From Cylindrodendrum hubeiense (taxonomy: Eukaryota; Ascomycota; Sordariomycetes; Hypocreales; Nectriaceae), in the NCBI GenBank assembly GCA_014621425.1, contig JAANBB010000620.1, forward strand, positions 1 through 19,472: a stretch of DNA of 19,472 nucleotides, read 5' to 3'. How positions within the stretch are numbered: the stretch's first letter is position 1; every line of letters begins with the position of its first letter. Below are positions 1 to 9,543 of this stretch, in pieces. The notes under the pieces were generated by a model that worked only from the letters and a program-made list of their open reading frames with translations, did not search any database and was not told the origin of the DNA. A program made the position numbers and the translations under genes.

Positions 1-1600
1 CTTAGCGCACCGCGATTCGTGTCCCTCTGCTTGACTCAATCATGCTGTTACACTAGGTGAACAACATCAGATGATTTCATAACCTTTGCCCCGTCCCCGA
101 GAGTCAATGGCACGGGGTCGGACGGTCTCGACCGCGCGTGTCACTTGTCTGTCGAGTTCGACGGCGACACTAACGCAGGTAGTCTTGGCCCAATTCTCCG
201 CAAAGGTTCCGACTGGACAACTCGGGAATATGGATGAAGCTGTCTGCGGTTTGGAGGCGTCGCCTCGGCTGCCATGGATATGGACTCCATGTGAAACTCG
301 GAGCCGTCCCGGGCCAAGGGGTTTCGTTCCACGATCCTGCGAGTTTCCCAGGAGCATCCAGGCTTACAAGGCCGCGGCATCTCGGCTGGAACAGGTAAGT
401 TGACTGGGTTGGCTCCCCGTAGTTGAAGCTCGGATCCTGCCTGTGATTATGTGACTGGGGCGGCCTGTCGTCGTGCAAGGGCCAGCATCAGGGACGCGCA
501 TCCGGGGGCATTGGAGACATGGGGAGGAGAGCGCGGCAGTGGTATTGTGCATGGGTCGATCTACACTCGTCCACTCTCGCTTTGATAAAGACCTTGAGAA
601 CAGCGGGGTTCACTGAGCATGCTGCCAGTGTCGTCTTTGAATCGCTTCACGGTATAGGTCCGTCCGTGAATTGTGATACATAGTCGAGGTATATTGTGAC
701 GCTCGCGACAGGCGTCGGATATTGATTTCCTTGTTTAGTTTCCTCTTCGTTTTCTCCATTATCCTCGTCTCAGCCACCTTCTCCCGCCATAGCCCAAGAT
801 ATTTGACCACATATCTCAAGAAGTTTTACATACCAACCCGCTTCCTTTCTTGCTCACTGGGGCGAAAAGGCACCCGACACAATACCGTTGACGCGACACC
901 GCCGATCTCGAATCGTGTGCCACCACCCACAAGACGCAAGACACAAGTCTTACCAGGATTCAGGAGCAGATCCAGCCGCGAGCACATCCGGTCTAGTTAG
1001 CTAGTGCTCGGGAGCCAACCCAACCGCTGCAAGACGCGGGAATTGACCTGTCGGGTCCCATCAAACCGACAAGGTGCCTGCCTCGTCCTACTCATCTCGC
1101 TCACGGAGACGAACGGCAGCCCTAACACAGAGCGACAGGCCAACCGCACTAGGTGACATAGCGATCCGGCCATCTTGTCTACAGACTGTTGGGCCATCAA
1201 GTAAGTGTACTTTCCGCAGTCGTGATTTTTCTTCTTTCTGGCGTGCATCCGCCCGCTTCTTGTTCCTTTTGTCGCCACGGGACACCGTCTGTCTGTCTGC
1301 CTACCTTACCCAAGGTAACATGAATGACTGCAACCTGTAACTCGTTCATTCTGTTCCTCCGCTCCGCTCCCGCCGCGCCGCCTCGCACAGATGATACTGG
1401 AGACTGCGGCCGCTGGGGACCCAAGGAGGAGCCAACGTCCGCGTCGCCCAACTCATGGCCGACATGTCTAGCCGGGCTGTCCCTGCCTTGCCGCCCGCAA
1501 CGGTGCCGCGACTATGCACGCGGCGGACTGGCTGGAGTGGCCCTCAAGGCCCTCGCGGCGCTCACCCGCAGCCCCCGCGCATCAAAAACGGGCTGGGTTG
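1..1600. other. Intergenic DNA, no supportable gene
   Basis: No reading frame here has a recognisable domain, splice pattern or sustained C-ending codon bias like that of the two genes downstream. The open stretches are short, overlap on both strands, and several begin only at TTG or GTG. A small inverted repeat (arms TTACC and GGTAA, three-base spacer) lies at 1306-1318; it is one of several AGGTAA/TTACCT-type motifs scattered through the window. A distal exon of a gene lying beyond the left edge cannot be excluded. Confidence 0.5.
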
Positions 1601-1611
1601 ACGGCTGGCTC

Positions 1612-1665
1612 GTCCACCATGTCCGCCATGTCCACCGTGTCCACCACGCCCACCACGCCCACCAT
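1612..1665. repeat. 9-bp tandem repeat, six units
   Basis: Six consecutive 9-bp units of the form GTCCACCAT, with variants GTCCGCCAT, GTCCACCGT, GTCCACCAC, GCCCACCAC and GCCCACCAT. Because the unit is a multiple of three, every frame stays open across it. It gives a His-rich stretch in one frame, which explains an ATG-started open frame of 194 codons at 1324-1908. I regard the array as a minisatellite, not as proof of a gene. Confidence 0.85.
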
Positions 1666-1700
1666 GCGACTTCTCAGGCCCGGGACCGGCTGGCTGCCCT

Positions 1701-1749
1701 CTCTGCACGCCGCTGCACACCTCTGCACACCTCTGCACACCTCGCACAC
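1701..1749. repeat. 10-bp tandem repeat (CTCTGCACAC)
   Basis: About five units of a decamer: CTCTGCACGC, CGCTGCACAC, CTCTGCACAC twice, then a shortened CTCGCACAC. The period is not a multiple of three, which argues against selection for a protein sequence across it. It lies 36 bp after the 9-bp array. Confidence 0.85.
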
Positions 1750-2931
1750 GAGGGCAGGCTTGCGAGACGCCACTTTGACGGTGAAGGGAGAGAAATGGAT
1801 CCCTATCCGTTGGGACCACATGTGCATCGTCGCCGTCGCGCAATTTGCCTGGCGGAAGAAGCAATGCGCCGTCGTCTAATAATATTACATGCTTCGTCTG
1901 GAGGCTGATGACACTGAGGGGCCACTCCTCGGCCGGGCAACGCCATATTCATCATCTTGTCAGCCCTTGTCTCTTGTCAGACTCCTTTGGCGCTGACCTG
2001 GGGAATCCAGCACTCCGGCACTCCAGCACCTCTGTTTCCGGGGTCAACTGAGGCGACCTTGTGGAGCCCTGCAACCTTGGATCCCTAGATCGAGGCAGGC
2101 GCTGCGTAAAGGCTGGTACGGCACCTGGTGGCAGGAGGCACATGGTCACAGCGAAGAGTTTCCAGCAAAGCAACCATCATCCTGACGTCCCGTCATTGCC
2201 ATCGACATCACCGCCACCTCCTTTTATGTCACAACCAGGACTGGCCACCTTTTAGCAATCCAGCTGGGGCCTCCCTAACCACACCTTAGCTGGGCTTACG
2301 TATCTTGTCAACCCGTCATCTTCGCCTCCGACCCGACCCTCCCATTTCTGGAAAAGACAGCGGAAAGACACAACCTCAGACAGTGTCCGAAGACGCCATC
2401 TGGGCTGGGACATTTTGGTACGACGTAGTTAAACGCACGGCAACGCACTGGCCCGTACGATACGTACGATACACGCACCATACTACTGCGGTATCACAAC
2501 ACGGTATACCTGTCGAACTGCCCTACCGACACGGCTAGCCAGGGCGGCTACAAAACCCACAATACAGCTGGCAGGCCACGGACTCCGTACCGAACGATCT
2601 GAGACCTGCGCTACCGCTTCTCGCCACAAGAGGCATAGGGGTCCGGAACGACGGTCTACTGTGTGCCCCGGATGTCCACCACCAGGCTTGCCACAGCAGC
2701 CCACAGAAGGTCGCGGAAGGCCTACCAACCTAGGCAAGCAGACGTCCATCGTGCTCCGTCGTCATCGCCCCAACAAGGTGCCCGCCTCCCTTGAGCACCC
2801 TGAGTACCTTGAATGCCTTTGGTCTAGAGGCCCCGCCTGTGGTTTGTACGTTTCCACACGACACCCTCTGCCGGCCGCTCCCTATCTCGAGCCTCGCACG
2901 CAGGTCTCCTTGCTGCAGCATCCCCCTGCCA
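1750..2931. other. Intergenic DNA, no supportable gene
   Basis: No convincing coding region is seen. A 9-bp period with two copies of the palindrome CGTACG lies at 2454-2471 (CGTACGATA twice). Several short open frames exist on both strands, but none shows splice signals joined to a recognisable protein. Confidence 0.5.
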
Positions 2932-2971
2932 TCTCCAAGTCTCCAAGTCTCCCAGTCTCCCAGTCTCCCAG
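2932..2971. repeat. 8-bp tandem repeat (TCTCCMAG), five units
   Basis: Two copies of TCTCCAAG are followed directly by three copies of TCTCCCAG. The two sequence types are grouped rather than mixed, which suggests expansion from one mutated unit. It lies about 0.9 kb upstream of the metallopeptidase start codon. Confidence 0.9.
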
Positions 2972-3240
2972 GCACTTTAGGTTGGGGTTCGCGGGCCCTC
3001 CCCCCTTCTCCGGCTCCCTCTCCGTAGGTCTTCCGTATGTCCTCCGCAGGTTCCCTTGTCAGCGCAGAGAAAGACGCAGAAGCATAGCGGCACCCAACGA
3101 ACTCAAAGCTACCCCTCCCACCTCGCCCACCTCGTCGGGACATTGGATACTCGCCTCAATAGCGGCTCCACCAGGTTGATCGCTCCGCTCGCACAGACCC
3201 TGGCACTTGCCATCGTTACTCTTAAGTGGTGGCGCTCCCC

Positions 3241-3302
3241 ACTGCCCTCCACTGCCATCCACTGCCCCTCCACTGTCCTGCCCTGCGCCCTCCACTGCTG
3301 CC
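3241..3302. repeat. Imperfect ~10-bp repeat (ACTGCCCTCC)
   Basis: Degenerate units ACTGCCCTCC, ACTGCCATCC and ACTGCCCCTCC, then a longer variant and a final ACTGCTGCC. The + strand is strongly pyrimidine-rich. It directly precedes a second, better preserved decamer array in the upstream region of the metallopeptidase gene. Confidence 0.7.
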
Positions 3303-3311
3303 CCGACCTCA

Positions 3312-3370
3312 CAGGCTGACAGGCTCCAACAGGCTCCAACAGGCTCCAACAGGCTACAACGGGCCACGAC
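3312..3370. repeat. 10-bp tandem repeat (AGGCTCCAAC)
   Basis: Three perfect copies of AGGCTCCAAC at 3321-3350, flanked by decayed copies (CAGGCTGAC-like on the left; AGGCTACAAC and GGGCCACGAC on the right) in the same register. It lies about 475-530 bp upstream of the ATG at 3845, so it could sit in the promoter or distal 5' UTR. No known factor site was recognised in the unit. Confidence 0.9.
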
Positions 3371-3844
3371 AGGGTCCCAGAGACTCCCCCAGCAGCTCCA
3401 GCTAGGCGTTGCAGGGCTCGTCAACCATCCCACCCACGTCCTACCTTGTGCGTACTCGTACTTCCAAAGTACTTCGTCTCGCCTCGCTCCGCTTCAGCGC
3501 CGCCATCGCCCACAAAAGCTTCATAGCTCCATCTCGCTGCCATCTTCTCCCCCGCAGCTGCCCTGGCAGCCCGCCCGCTCTCCCTTCCCCTCGTACATAC
3601 CATTCCATACCTTCCTTACCTTAGGACCCGCACATTCGCCGGGCTCGGATCAGTGTATTTGCGCCGGCCCATCCAACGACGACTTGCCAACATACCTTTG
3701 CCTTGCAACGAGCGCCCCAAGTGCCATTCTTCCCAATCCGCCAACCATCGCCCGATACGGCTTCTCCGTCTATCAGAATCCGGATCCCCTGTGCCGTGTC
3801 GGTGCCGTGGCCTGGTTATTGCTGTTCGTCCCTGTTGTTGCACC
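3371..3844 (+). promoter_or_regulatory. Proximal promoter / 5' UTR of the Ste23-like gene
   Basis: This C/T-rich interval precedes the start codon. I found no ATG on the + strand between about 3420 and 3845, so a scanning ribosome would meet the ATG at 3845 first, in the favourable context CACCATGCC. There is no clear TATA box. A TTACCTTAGG-type motif lies near 3616, and an acceptor-like CCCCGCAG at about 3558 could end a 5' UTR intron, but no matching donor was convincing. Transcript start unknown. Confidence 0.4.
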
Positions 3845-6800
3845 ATGCCTCACTCACAGCATGAGGAAGAGCCCCCCGCCACACCTGGCGGGCCTGCTGC
3901 CCCGGTGACACTGCTCACAGACCGTCTGGAGAAGCCCTTGCTCGACGACCGCGACTATCGAGTCATCCGCCTAGACAACGAGCTCGAGGCTCTACTAGTC
4001 CATGATCCCGAGACGGACAAGGCCAGTGCCGCCCTCGACGTCAATGTTGGAAACTTCAGTGACGAGTCGGGCATCCCCGGCATGGCTCATGCCGTCGAAC
4101 ATGTAAGCCACGCCCGCTTTGATTCTCAACAATCCCCAATCTTCTGAGCATGGACTGACCAAGCCAACCCTGGTAGCTCCTCTTTATGGGCACCAAGAAA
4201 TTCCCCATTGAAAATGAGTACGGCCAGTATCTGTCCGCTCACTCGGGAAGCTCTAATGCCTATACCGGCCCTACCTCCACCAACTACTTCTTTGATGTCG
4301 CTGCCAAGCCGGCCGATGACGAGAACCCCACTGACAGCAATCCCTCGCCATTGCGCGAGGCTCTTGACCGTTTTGCCCAGTTCTTCATTGAGCCTCTCTT
4401 CCTCCCGAGCACCCTCGAGAGAGAGCTGAAAGCAGTCGACTCAGAGAACAAGAAGAACTTGCAGAATGACACATGGCGGCTTCACCAGTTGGAGAAGTCC
4501 CTCTCAAACCCCAATCACCCTTACTGCCACTTCTCTACCGGAAACTTCGAGGTCCTCAAGACCTTGCCCGAAGCGCGCGGCATCAATGTGAGGGACAAAT
4601 TCATCGACTTCCATGCCAAGCACTACTCTGCCAACCGCATGAAGCTCGTAATTCTCGGCCGAGAGTCGCTTGATGTTCTCCAGAAATGGGTCGTTGAGCT
4701 GTTCACCCCCGTCGTCAACAAGAAGCTCCCTCCCAACCGATGGGTTGATGAGCTTCCCTTCCGAAAGTCTGATCTCGGCATGCAATGTTTTGCGAAGCCC
4801 GTCATGGATTCGAGAGAACTGAACCTTTACTTCCCCTTCATTGATGAGGAGTTTCTGTACGAGTGCCAACCCAGCCGATATATTAGTCATCTTATCGGAC
4901 ATGAAGGGCCTGGCAGCGTCATGTCCTACATCAAGGCGAAGGGATGGGCCAATGGGCTCAGTGCTGGCGCATACCCCGTGTGCGCTGGCACCCCAGGTGT
5001 CTTCGACGTGCAGGTCCGCCTGACGGAAGAGGTAAGGCAATATCTTGAACTCCCAGCATGATCGATTGCTAATAAATATATACAGGGCCTGAAGAACTAC
5101 TCTGAGATCGTCAAGATCTTCTTCCAGTACATTTCCCTTCTCCGCGAAACACCGCCACAGGAATGGATCTTCCAGGAGCAGAAGGGAATGGCAGACGTCG
5201 ACTTCAAGTTCAAGCAAAAGACACCCGCTAGTCGCTTCACCAGCAGGATTAGTTCCGTCATGCAGAAGCCTCTGCCCCGCGAATGGCTGCTAAGCGGCCA
5301 CAGCCGCCTGCGGAGCTTTGAGCCTCAGCAGATCGAGAAAGCATTGGCCACCATTCGCCCAGACAACTTTCGCATGACAATTGTGTCTCGTAACTATCCA
5401 GGTAATTGGGATCAGAAGGAGAAATGGTACGGAACGGAGTATCGATATGAACAGATCCCTAGCGAGTTGATGGCAGACCTCGAGAAGGCTGCTTCAGTGA
5501 CTCCCGAGCAGCGTCTCCCTGCCCTTCACCTACCACACAAGAACAATTTCATCCCCAGCCAACTTGAGGTTGAGAAGAAGGACGTGGCAGAGCCTGCCTT
5601 GGCTCCACGTGTTCTTCGCAACGATACTGGCGCTAGAACGTGGTGGAAGAAGGATGACACCTTCTGGGTTCCCCGTGCCAACGTTATCGTCAGCTTGAAG
5701 ACACCAATCATCTACTCGTCAGCCGAGAACAATGTCAAGGCCCGTCTCTTTTCAGACTTGGTCCGTGACGCACTTGAGGAGTACTCCTATGATGCGGAGC
5801 TTGCTGGGTTACAGTACAATGTCAGCCTCGACTCCCGCGGTCTGTTTTTGGACATTAGTGGCTACAATGACAAACTCCCAGTGCTTCTGGAGCAGGTCAC
5901 CACGACAATGCGAGACCTTGAAATCAAGGAAGAACGCTTTGAAATTATCAAGGAGCGACTTACTCGAGGATACAACAACTGGCAATTGCAATCTTCCTAT
6001 CATCAGGTGGGCGACTACACTAACTGGCTTAACGCTGAGGAAAGGGATTATATCGTGGAGGAGCTCGCTGCTGAGCTGCCCACAATCACTGCTGAGGCAG
6101 TTCGAATGTTCCAGAAGCAGATGTTAGCCCAGTTGCATATTGAAGTCTACGTACATGGTAACATGTACAGGGAAGATGCCCTCAAGGTGACGGATATGGT
6201 AGAGTCCATCCTTAAGCCTCGCATCCTGCCTCGGTCTCAGTGGCCCATACTCCGATCACTCATTCTCCCCCCGGGATCTAACTACGTCTACAACAAGACC
6301 CTGAAAGACCCTGCCAACGTCAATCACTGTATCGAGACATGGTTCTACGCTGGAGACCGGGGTGATCGTGGAGTTCGTGCAAAGACGCTCCTGATTGACC
6401 AGATGATCCACGAGCCTGCCTTTGACCAGCTCAGAACCAAGGAGCAGCTCGGATATATTGTATTCAGCGGTGCTCGACCCTTCTCAGCTACCTATGGACT
6501 TCGATTCCTCATCCAAAGTGAGATGACACCAGAATACCTTGATTCTCGAATTGAGGCATTCTTGGCCAGGTTTGGAGAGACCTTTGAGAAGATGACGGAC
6601 TCGGAGTTCGAGGGCCACAAGCGAAGTCTAATCATTCGACGCCTTGAGAAGTTGAGGAATCTCGACCAAGAATCCTCCCGACACTGGTCTCAGATTTCAA
6701 GCGAATACTATGATTTTGAACTTGGTAAGTACCAGCGGGAACCAGGAGTGTGTATTTGACTCATTAATGCTAACCCGGCGGCAGCTCAACTCGACGCGGC

Positions 6801-7365
6801 TCACATCAAGCCTCTTACAAAGTCAGAGGTTATGGATTTCTTCAATAAGCACTTTAACCCATCATCAACTCAGCGCGCCCGGCTCTCCATTTACCTCCAC
6901 GCCCAAGGCAAAGCTGAGGGGAGTGAGAAGCGACAAAAAGAAGGCCAGGAGAAGGCCCATGAAATTGCGGAGGAGGAAAAGTCAAAGCTCAAGCAGGAAT
7001 ACTCCAAGTACTTCCTCGACCAGGAGTTGGATACAGGAACTAAAATCCAACGCCTCCTGGAAGGCTTGGGCTCGCAGAATCCATCACCATCAATCTGGCA
7101 GACAGTGGAATCACTGGGAGAACACCTCCGAGAGGCTCTCAAGCTGCCTGAGAAGACGATTGCGGTACTTGTGGAGCAGGTTAAGATTCTGGGAGTGAAG
7201 CAGGCGAAGCCGGACGAGCCGCGGGCTTTGAACGGCACAACTGCTGTTGACTTTGCGACGGAAATCACAGATGTCCGTCTTTTCAAGTCTAACCTGACGG
7301 CAAGCTCCGGCGCGCGCCCGGTCAAGGAGTTGATTGAGTATGAGGATACGGACGCAAAGCTGTAA
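3845..7365 (+). CDS. STE23: M16 zinc metallopeptidase, insulin-degrading enzyme / Ste23 family (4 exons, 1110 aa)
   Basis: Exons 3845-4102, 4177-5031, 5086-6724 and 6785-7365 join into one frame. The enzyme family degrades short peptides inside a closed chamber; yeast Ste23 also makes an N-terminal cut in the a-factor precursor. Visible features: the inverted zinc motif HAVEH (His82, Glu85, His86) followed by LLFMGTKKFP; the downstream Glu169/Glu176 pair in ERELKAVDSENKKN, where Glu176 is the expected third zinc ligand; and the C-half motif LRTKEQLGYIVFSG with Arg821 and Tyr828, which line the substrate site in the human enzyme. The protein is longer than human IDE (1019 aa) mainly through a Lys/Glu-rich insert at about 960-1075. 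It ends in AKL, a peroxisomal targeting-like tripeptide also found in human IDE. No signal peptide or membrane segment is seen, so a cytosolic and possibly peroxisomal location is inferred. The start is the first ATG in the leader. The substrate in this fungus is not shown. Confidence 0.95.
4103..4176 (+). other. Intron 1 of the Ste23-like gene (74 bp, phase 0)
   Basis: Donor GTAAGC, branch-like ACTGAC at 4154-4159, acceptor TAG at 4174-4176. Splicing joins the codon of His86, the last residue of HxxEH, to LLFMGT. Without splicing the frame ends at a TGA at 4145-4147. Confidence 0.93.
5032..5085 (+). other. Intron 2 of the Ste23-like gene (54 bp, phase 0)
   Basis: Donor GTAAGG, branch-like GCTAAT near 5068-5073, acceptor ACAG ending at 5085. 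Splicing joins VRLTEE to GLKNYSEIVK, restoring the M16 repeat. Unspliced RNA stops at the TGA formed just after 5055. Confidence 0.92.
6725..6784 (+). other. Intron 3 of the Ste23-like gene (60 bp, phase 1)
   Basis: Perfect donor GTAAGT, branch CTAAC at 6770-6774, acceptor GCAG ending at 6784. The split codon becomes GCT (Ala918), giving YYDFELAQLDAAHIK. Retention would end the protein at 6757-6759, before the last domain segment. Confidence 0.94.
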
Positions 7366-8362
7366 AAGATCACTGTCATGAATAGCGGGGGTTGTCGGTC
7401 TGGGATTGTTCACTTGGGTTCTGTATGGTGTGAAATGAAGTACGGACTGGATTGGGAAGATGACTTGGCGAGCATGTTTAGACATACACTTGCATGGGTA
7501 GATGAAGGAAGTCATGGACTGGATTCGACTGTTTGGGAATGCTTTGTTGGCGGCCGGCCTAGGATAGGCATGTCATGTATGGCAGGAGGGGAAGGAGGGA
7601 ACCAAGAGGAGATAGGGGGAAATCAGCAGATAGACACCAGGTATAGGCATCCAGCTCAGCTACCTGGGTGGACCGCGAGGAGTGACATTCTAGGAGGAGT
7701 TGAATGCCTCTGTAGAATCGAGAAAGCAATTGCTAGATTGCACGAAAGCCTAATTTGCCATGGACATTAACAAGTAGTGACCATGCACTTAGGACTAGCC
7801 CATATGTCTTGCACATTCAGAAGACAAGCCACGAAGTTACTAACCAAGACGTTGCTACGCATGAGCAATTCCTAGTACCTTTATTTACGGTCATTATTAG
7901 CTAGACTGTGAGCAAGATGGCCACCTAGTCCGGAATGGCTTTGCCTCAACCGACACCACCCAACGCTGTCAGAATCTATGACTGATATCATGATTAATGG
8001 TGGTTCCTTGATAATAAACCTCGAGTATGACAGACAAATGCGGGGTGAACAGCCGCGGCGTGGAGTGACTTTGCTAGGTGCCTAGGTATGCTCGATAATA
8101 TCTCTCTATACATGATTGGTTTTCCAGATGACAAGTGTTACTTGTAAAAACTGCAGTACCCCTGATTAATGATCCAAATGTGCTATCTTATTGACCAATG
8201 GCTCTCTCTGTGTCTTACATCTTTGACAGAAATAGGTAGGTTTGTGATGTGGGTTGTCTCTGGAAACTCATAAGTGGCTGGAGGTCCTAACGACAGATGC
8301 ATCTACGAGGGTGTGGGTCGGTATGAGGACCGGGAATTTAAATACCCCCCCTTTCCTCGTAC

Positions 8363-8378
8363 CTATCTATCTATCTAT
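8363..8378. repeat. (CTAT)4 microsatellite
   Basis: Four tandem tetranucleotide units, CTATCTATCTATCTAT, in a non-coding stretch between the two genes. Confidence 0.85.
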
Positions 8379-8719
8379 GCCCGTATCCACCTAGGCCGCA
8401 CTACCACTCGTTCTGTTGTACATCCCGCTCTTCAACCGCCTCGGAAGCCCCCATGACAGTGGTGGGGAACTAGAAAAAAATTGTAGAAAAAAAAACCGGC
8501 CAGGACCTTTCCAAAAGAACCACTGTGCGTACCCGCAAGTGGCCTGTGCCCTGAACCAACACTTGGAACCCCCCCTGTAATTGTTCCAAGAAACGCCCTA
8601 AACCTTCCCCTCCATCCCCGCCTCTAGGGAACTGCCCGGACGCTAGCACCCATGGCATGCCGCCCGTCGCTTGGAATTGTCGCGCTCCTAGTGGACGCTG
8701 GCATCATGATATTTTTCTT

Positions 8720-8734
8720 CCCCCCCCCCCCCCC
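8720..8734. repeat. C15 homopolymer
   Basis: A run of fifteen C on the + strand, preceded by a T-rich stretch. Length may vary between strains or reflect sequencing error. Confidence 0.85.
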
Positions 8735-9052
8735 TAACTCTTCGTTCTTATTTCAGGCGATATTGGCGTCTATCTTTGGAAATTGGGGAGCCATTGAATG
8801 GTTGTCAGTACATCCCATCTCCAAAAAGGTGCGATAATTCCTGCTGAAAGATATTATGATGCGGTGCTTGTGCGTGCGCCAACGGTTCGCAATCCGTTCA
8901 GATCGGCATTGGGCCGGTGATGTGGGGAGTTGTTGGGTCTGGGCGGTGCGAGAAAATTCCTACAGACGCAGGCATGTGGATGAGATGAGAGAGAACCAAC
9001 CAACGATGGTTGTCATTGACACCACTGATTCGCCCTGCAACACATGGATTGG

Positions 9053-9063
9053 TTTTTTTTTTT
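9053..9063. repeat. T11 homopolymer
   Basis: A run of eleven T about 100 bp upstream of the TATA-like element. Such poly(dA:dT) tracts often favour open chromatin in fungal promoters; that role is inferred here. Confidence 0.8.
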
Positions 9064-9161
9064 AGTGTGTGACGGGGAACTCGCTGTGTAGAGTCAGCCT
9101 CGTGGAATGGATACTGACAACGACAGTCCCTCATTCACCGGTTGGCCCCAAGGCTTCGCTC

Positions 9162-9177
9162 TATAAAAATACGTCAC
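9162..9177 (+). promoter_or_regulatory. Candidate core promoter of the Ubp12-like gene (TATA box and CRE half-site)
   Basis: TATAAAAAT at 9162-9170 is followed at once by ACGTCAC, the complement of GTGACGT, a half-site of the TGACGTCA element bound by ATF/CREB-type bZIP factors. It lies about 370 bp upstream of the open Ubp12-like frame, a plausible place for a core promoter. Position and motif are seen; promoter function is inferred. Confidence 0.35.
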
Positions 9178-9188
9178 CGTCAGCTCAG

Positions 9189-9293
9189 ATGGCCCCCGTT
9201 TGCTTGACGCTCCTCAGCTATCTCGACGGAATTCCAACGCCGTTCCTCGCGCTTCCTTGCCACTGCCACCCGCCTGCTGACCTCTCTATCTAG
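9189..9293 (+). other. Possible upstream ORF, 34 codons
   Basis: An ATG just after the TATA-like element opens a 34-residue frame ending in TAG. If transcription starts at the TATA-like element, the uORF would lie at or near the 5' end of the mRNA, possibly ahead of the start site. There is no evidence that it is translated. It is out of frame with a second short uORF at 9432-9485 only by distance, since both share the same phase. Confidence 0.2.
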
Positions 9294-9431
9294 CCTCTCT
9301 GCCTCTCCTGTTGCACTGACAAGTCTGCTAGCCGCTGGGGTGGCGGGCCCGTTTTCAGCCCCACCGCGTCACCCACCGCCGGCCTCCACAGCCCCGATAC
9401 GCTGTGCGTGCCGCTGTGCGTGCCTCTCGGT

Positions 9432-9485
9432 ATGTTCAGTGTGTGTGCTGCCCGTGTGCCCTCGCTCGTTTCTGACCTCTGCTAG
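9432..9485 (+). other. Possible upstream ORF, 17 codons, or first coding exon
   Basis: ATG TTC AGT begins a 17-codon frame ending in TAG. The ATG overlaps a good donor (GTATGT at 9430-9435). It might also provide the missing start of the downstream gene if a weak donor at 9441 (GTGTGC) joined an AAG acceptor at 9549; that splice keeps the frame but is speculative. Confidence 0.2.
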
Positions 9486-9543
9486 CTGATCCATCCAAAT
9501 CTCCCCCCAAAATCCCCCCCAGCCGGCCTTGGTCTAATTCTAA

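Larger units (their letters stand above)
7366..9160. other. 3' flank of the Ste23-like gene and intergenic space
   Basis: No supportable gene. No AATAAA lies close to the stop codon; the first one on the + strand is at about 8013-8018, too far to assign with confidence, so the 3' end is undefined. The region is less G+C-rich than the genes and contains a (TATC)n microsatellite at 8363-8378, A-runs near 8474-8495, a C15 run at 8720-8734 and a T11 run at 9053-9063. Open frames here are short and lack recognisable domains. Confidence 0.5.

Noticed and set aside
722..1000. Small protein with a hydrophobic N-terminus resembling a signal peptide
   Set aside because: The frame starts at TTG; no ATG is positioned to use the hydrophobic stretch, and the rest is unstructured basic sequence.
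1324..1908. ATG-started 194-codon open frame with a His-rich stretch
   Set aside because: The frame stays open mainly because of a 9-bp tandem repeat, overlaps open frames in other phases and on the other strand, and crosses a 10-bp array. No domain or splice support is visible.
2730..3143. 137-codon minus-strand open frame
   Set aside because: It has an ATG but covers the 8-bp repeat array and shows no recognisable fold or intron pattern; it is most likely chance openness in G+C-rich DNA.
3207..3908. 233-codon open frame overlapping the Ste23-like start
   Set aside because: It begins at TTG, not ATG, is Pro/Ser-rich because of the C-rich decamer repeats, and runs into the metallopeptidase exon in another phase.
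8880..8900. tRNA B-box-like GGTTCGCAATCC
   Set aside because: The invariant A after the T-arm TTCR is missing, and no A box or acceptor stem could be paired around it.
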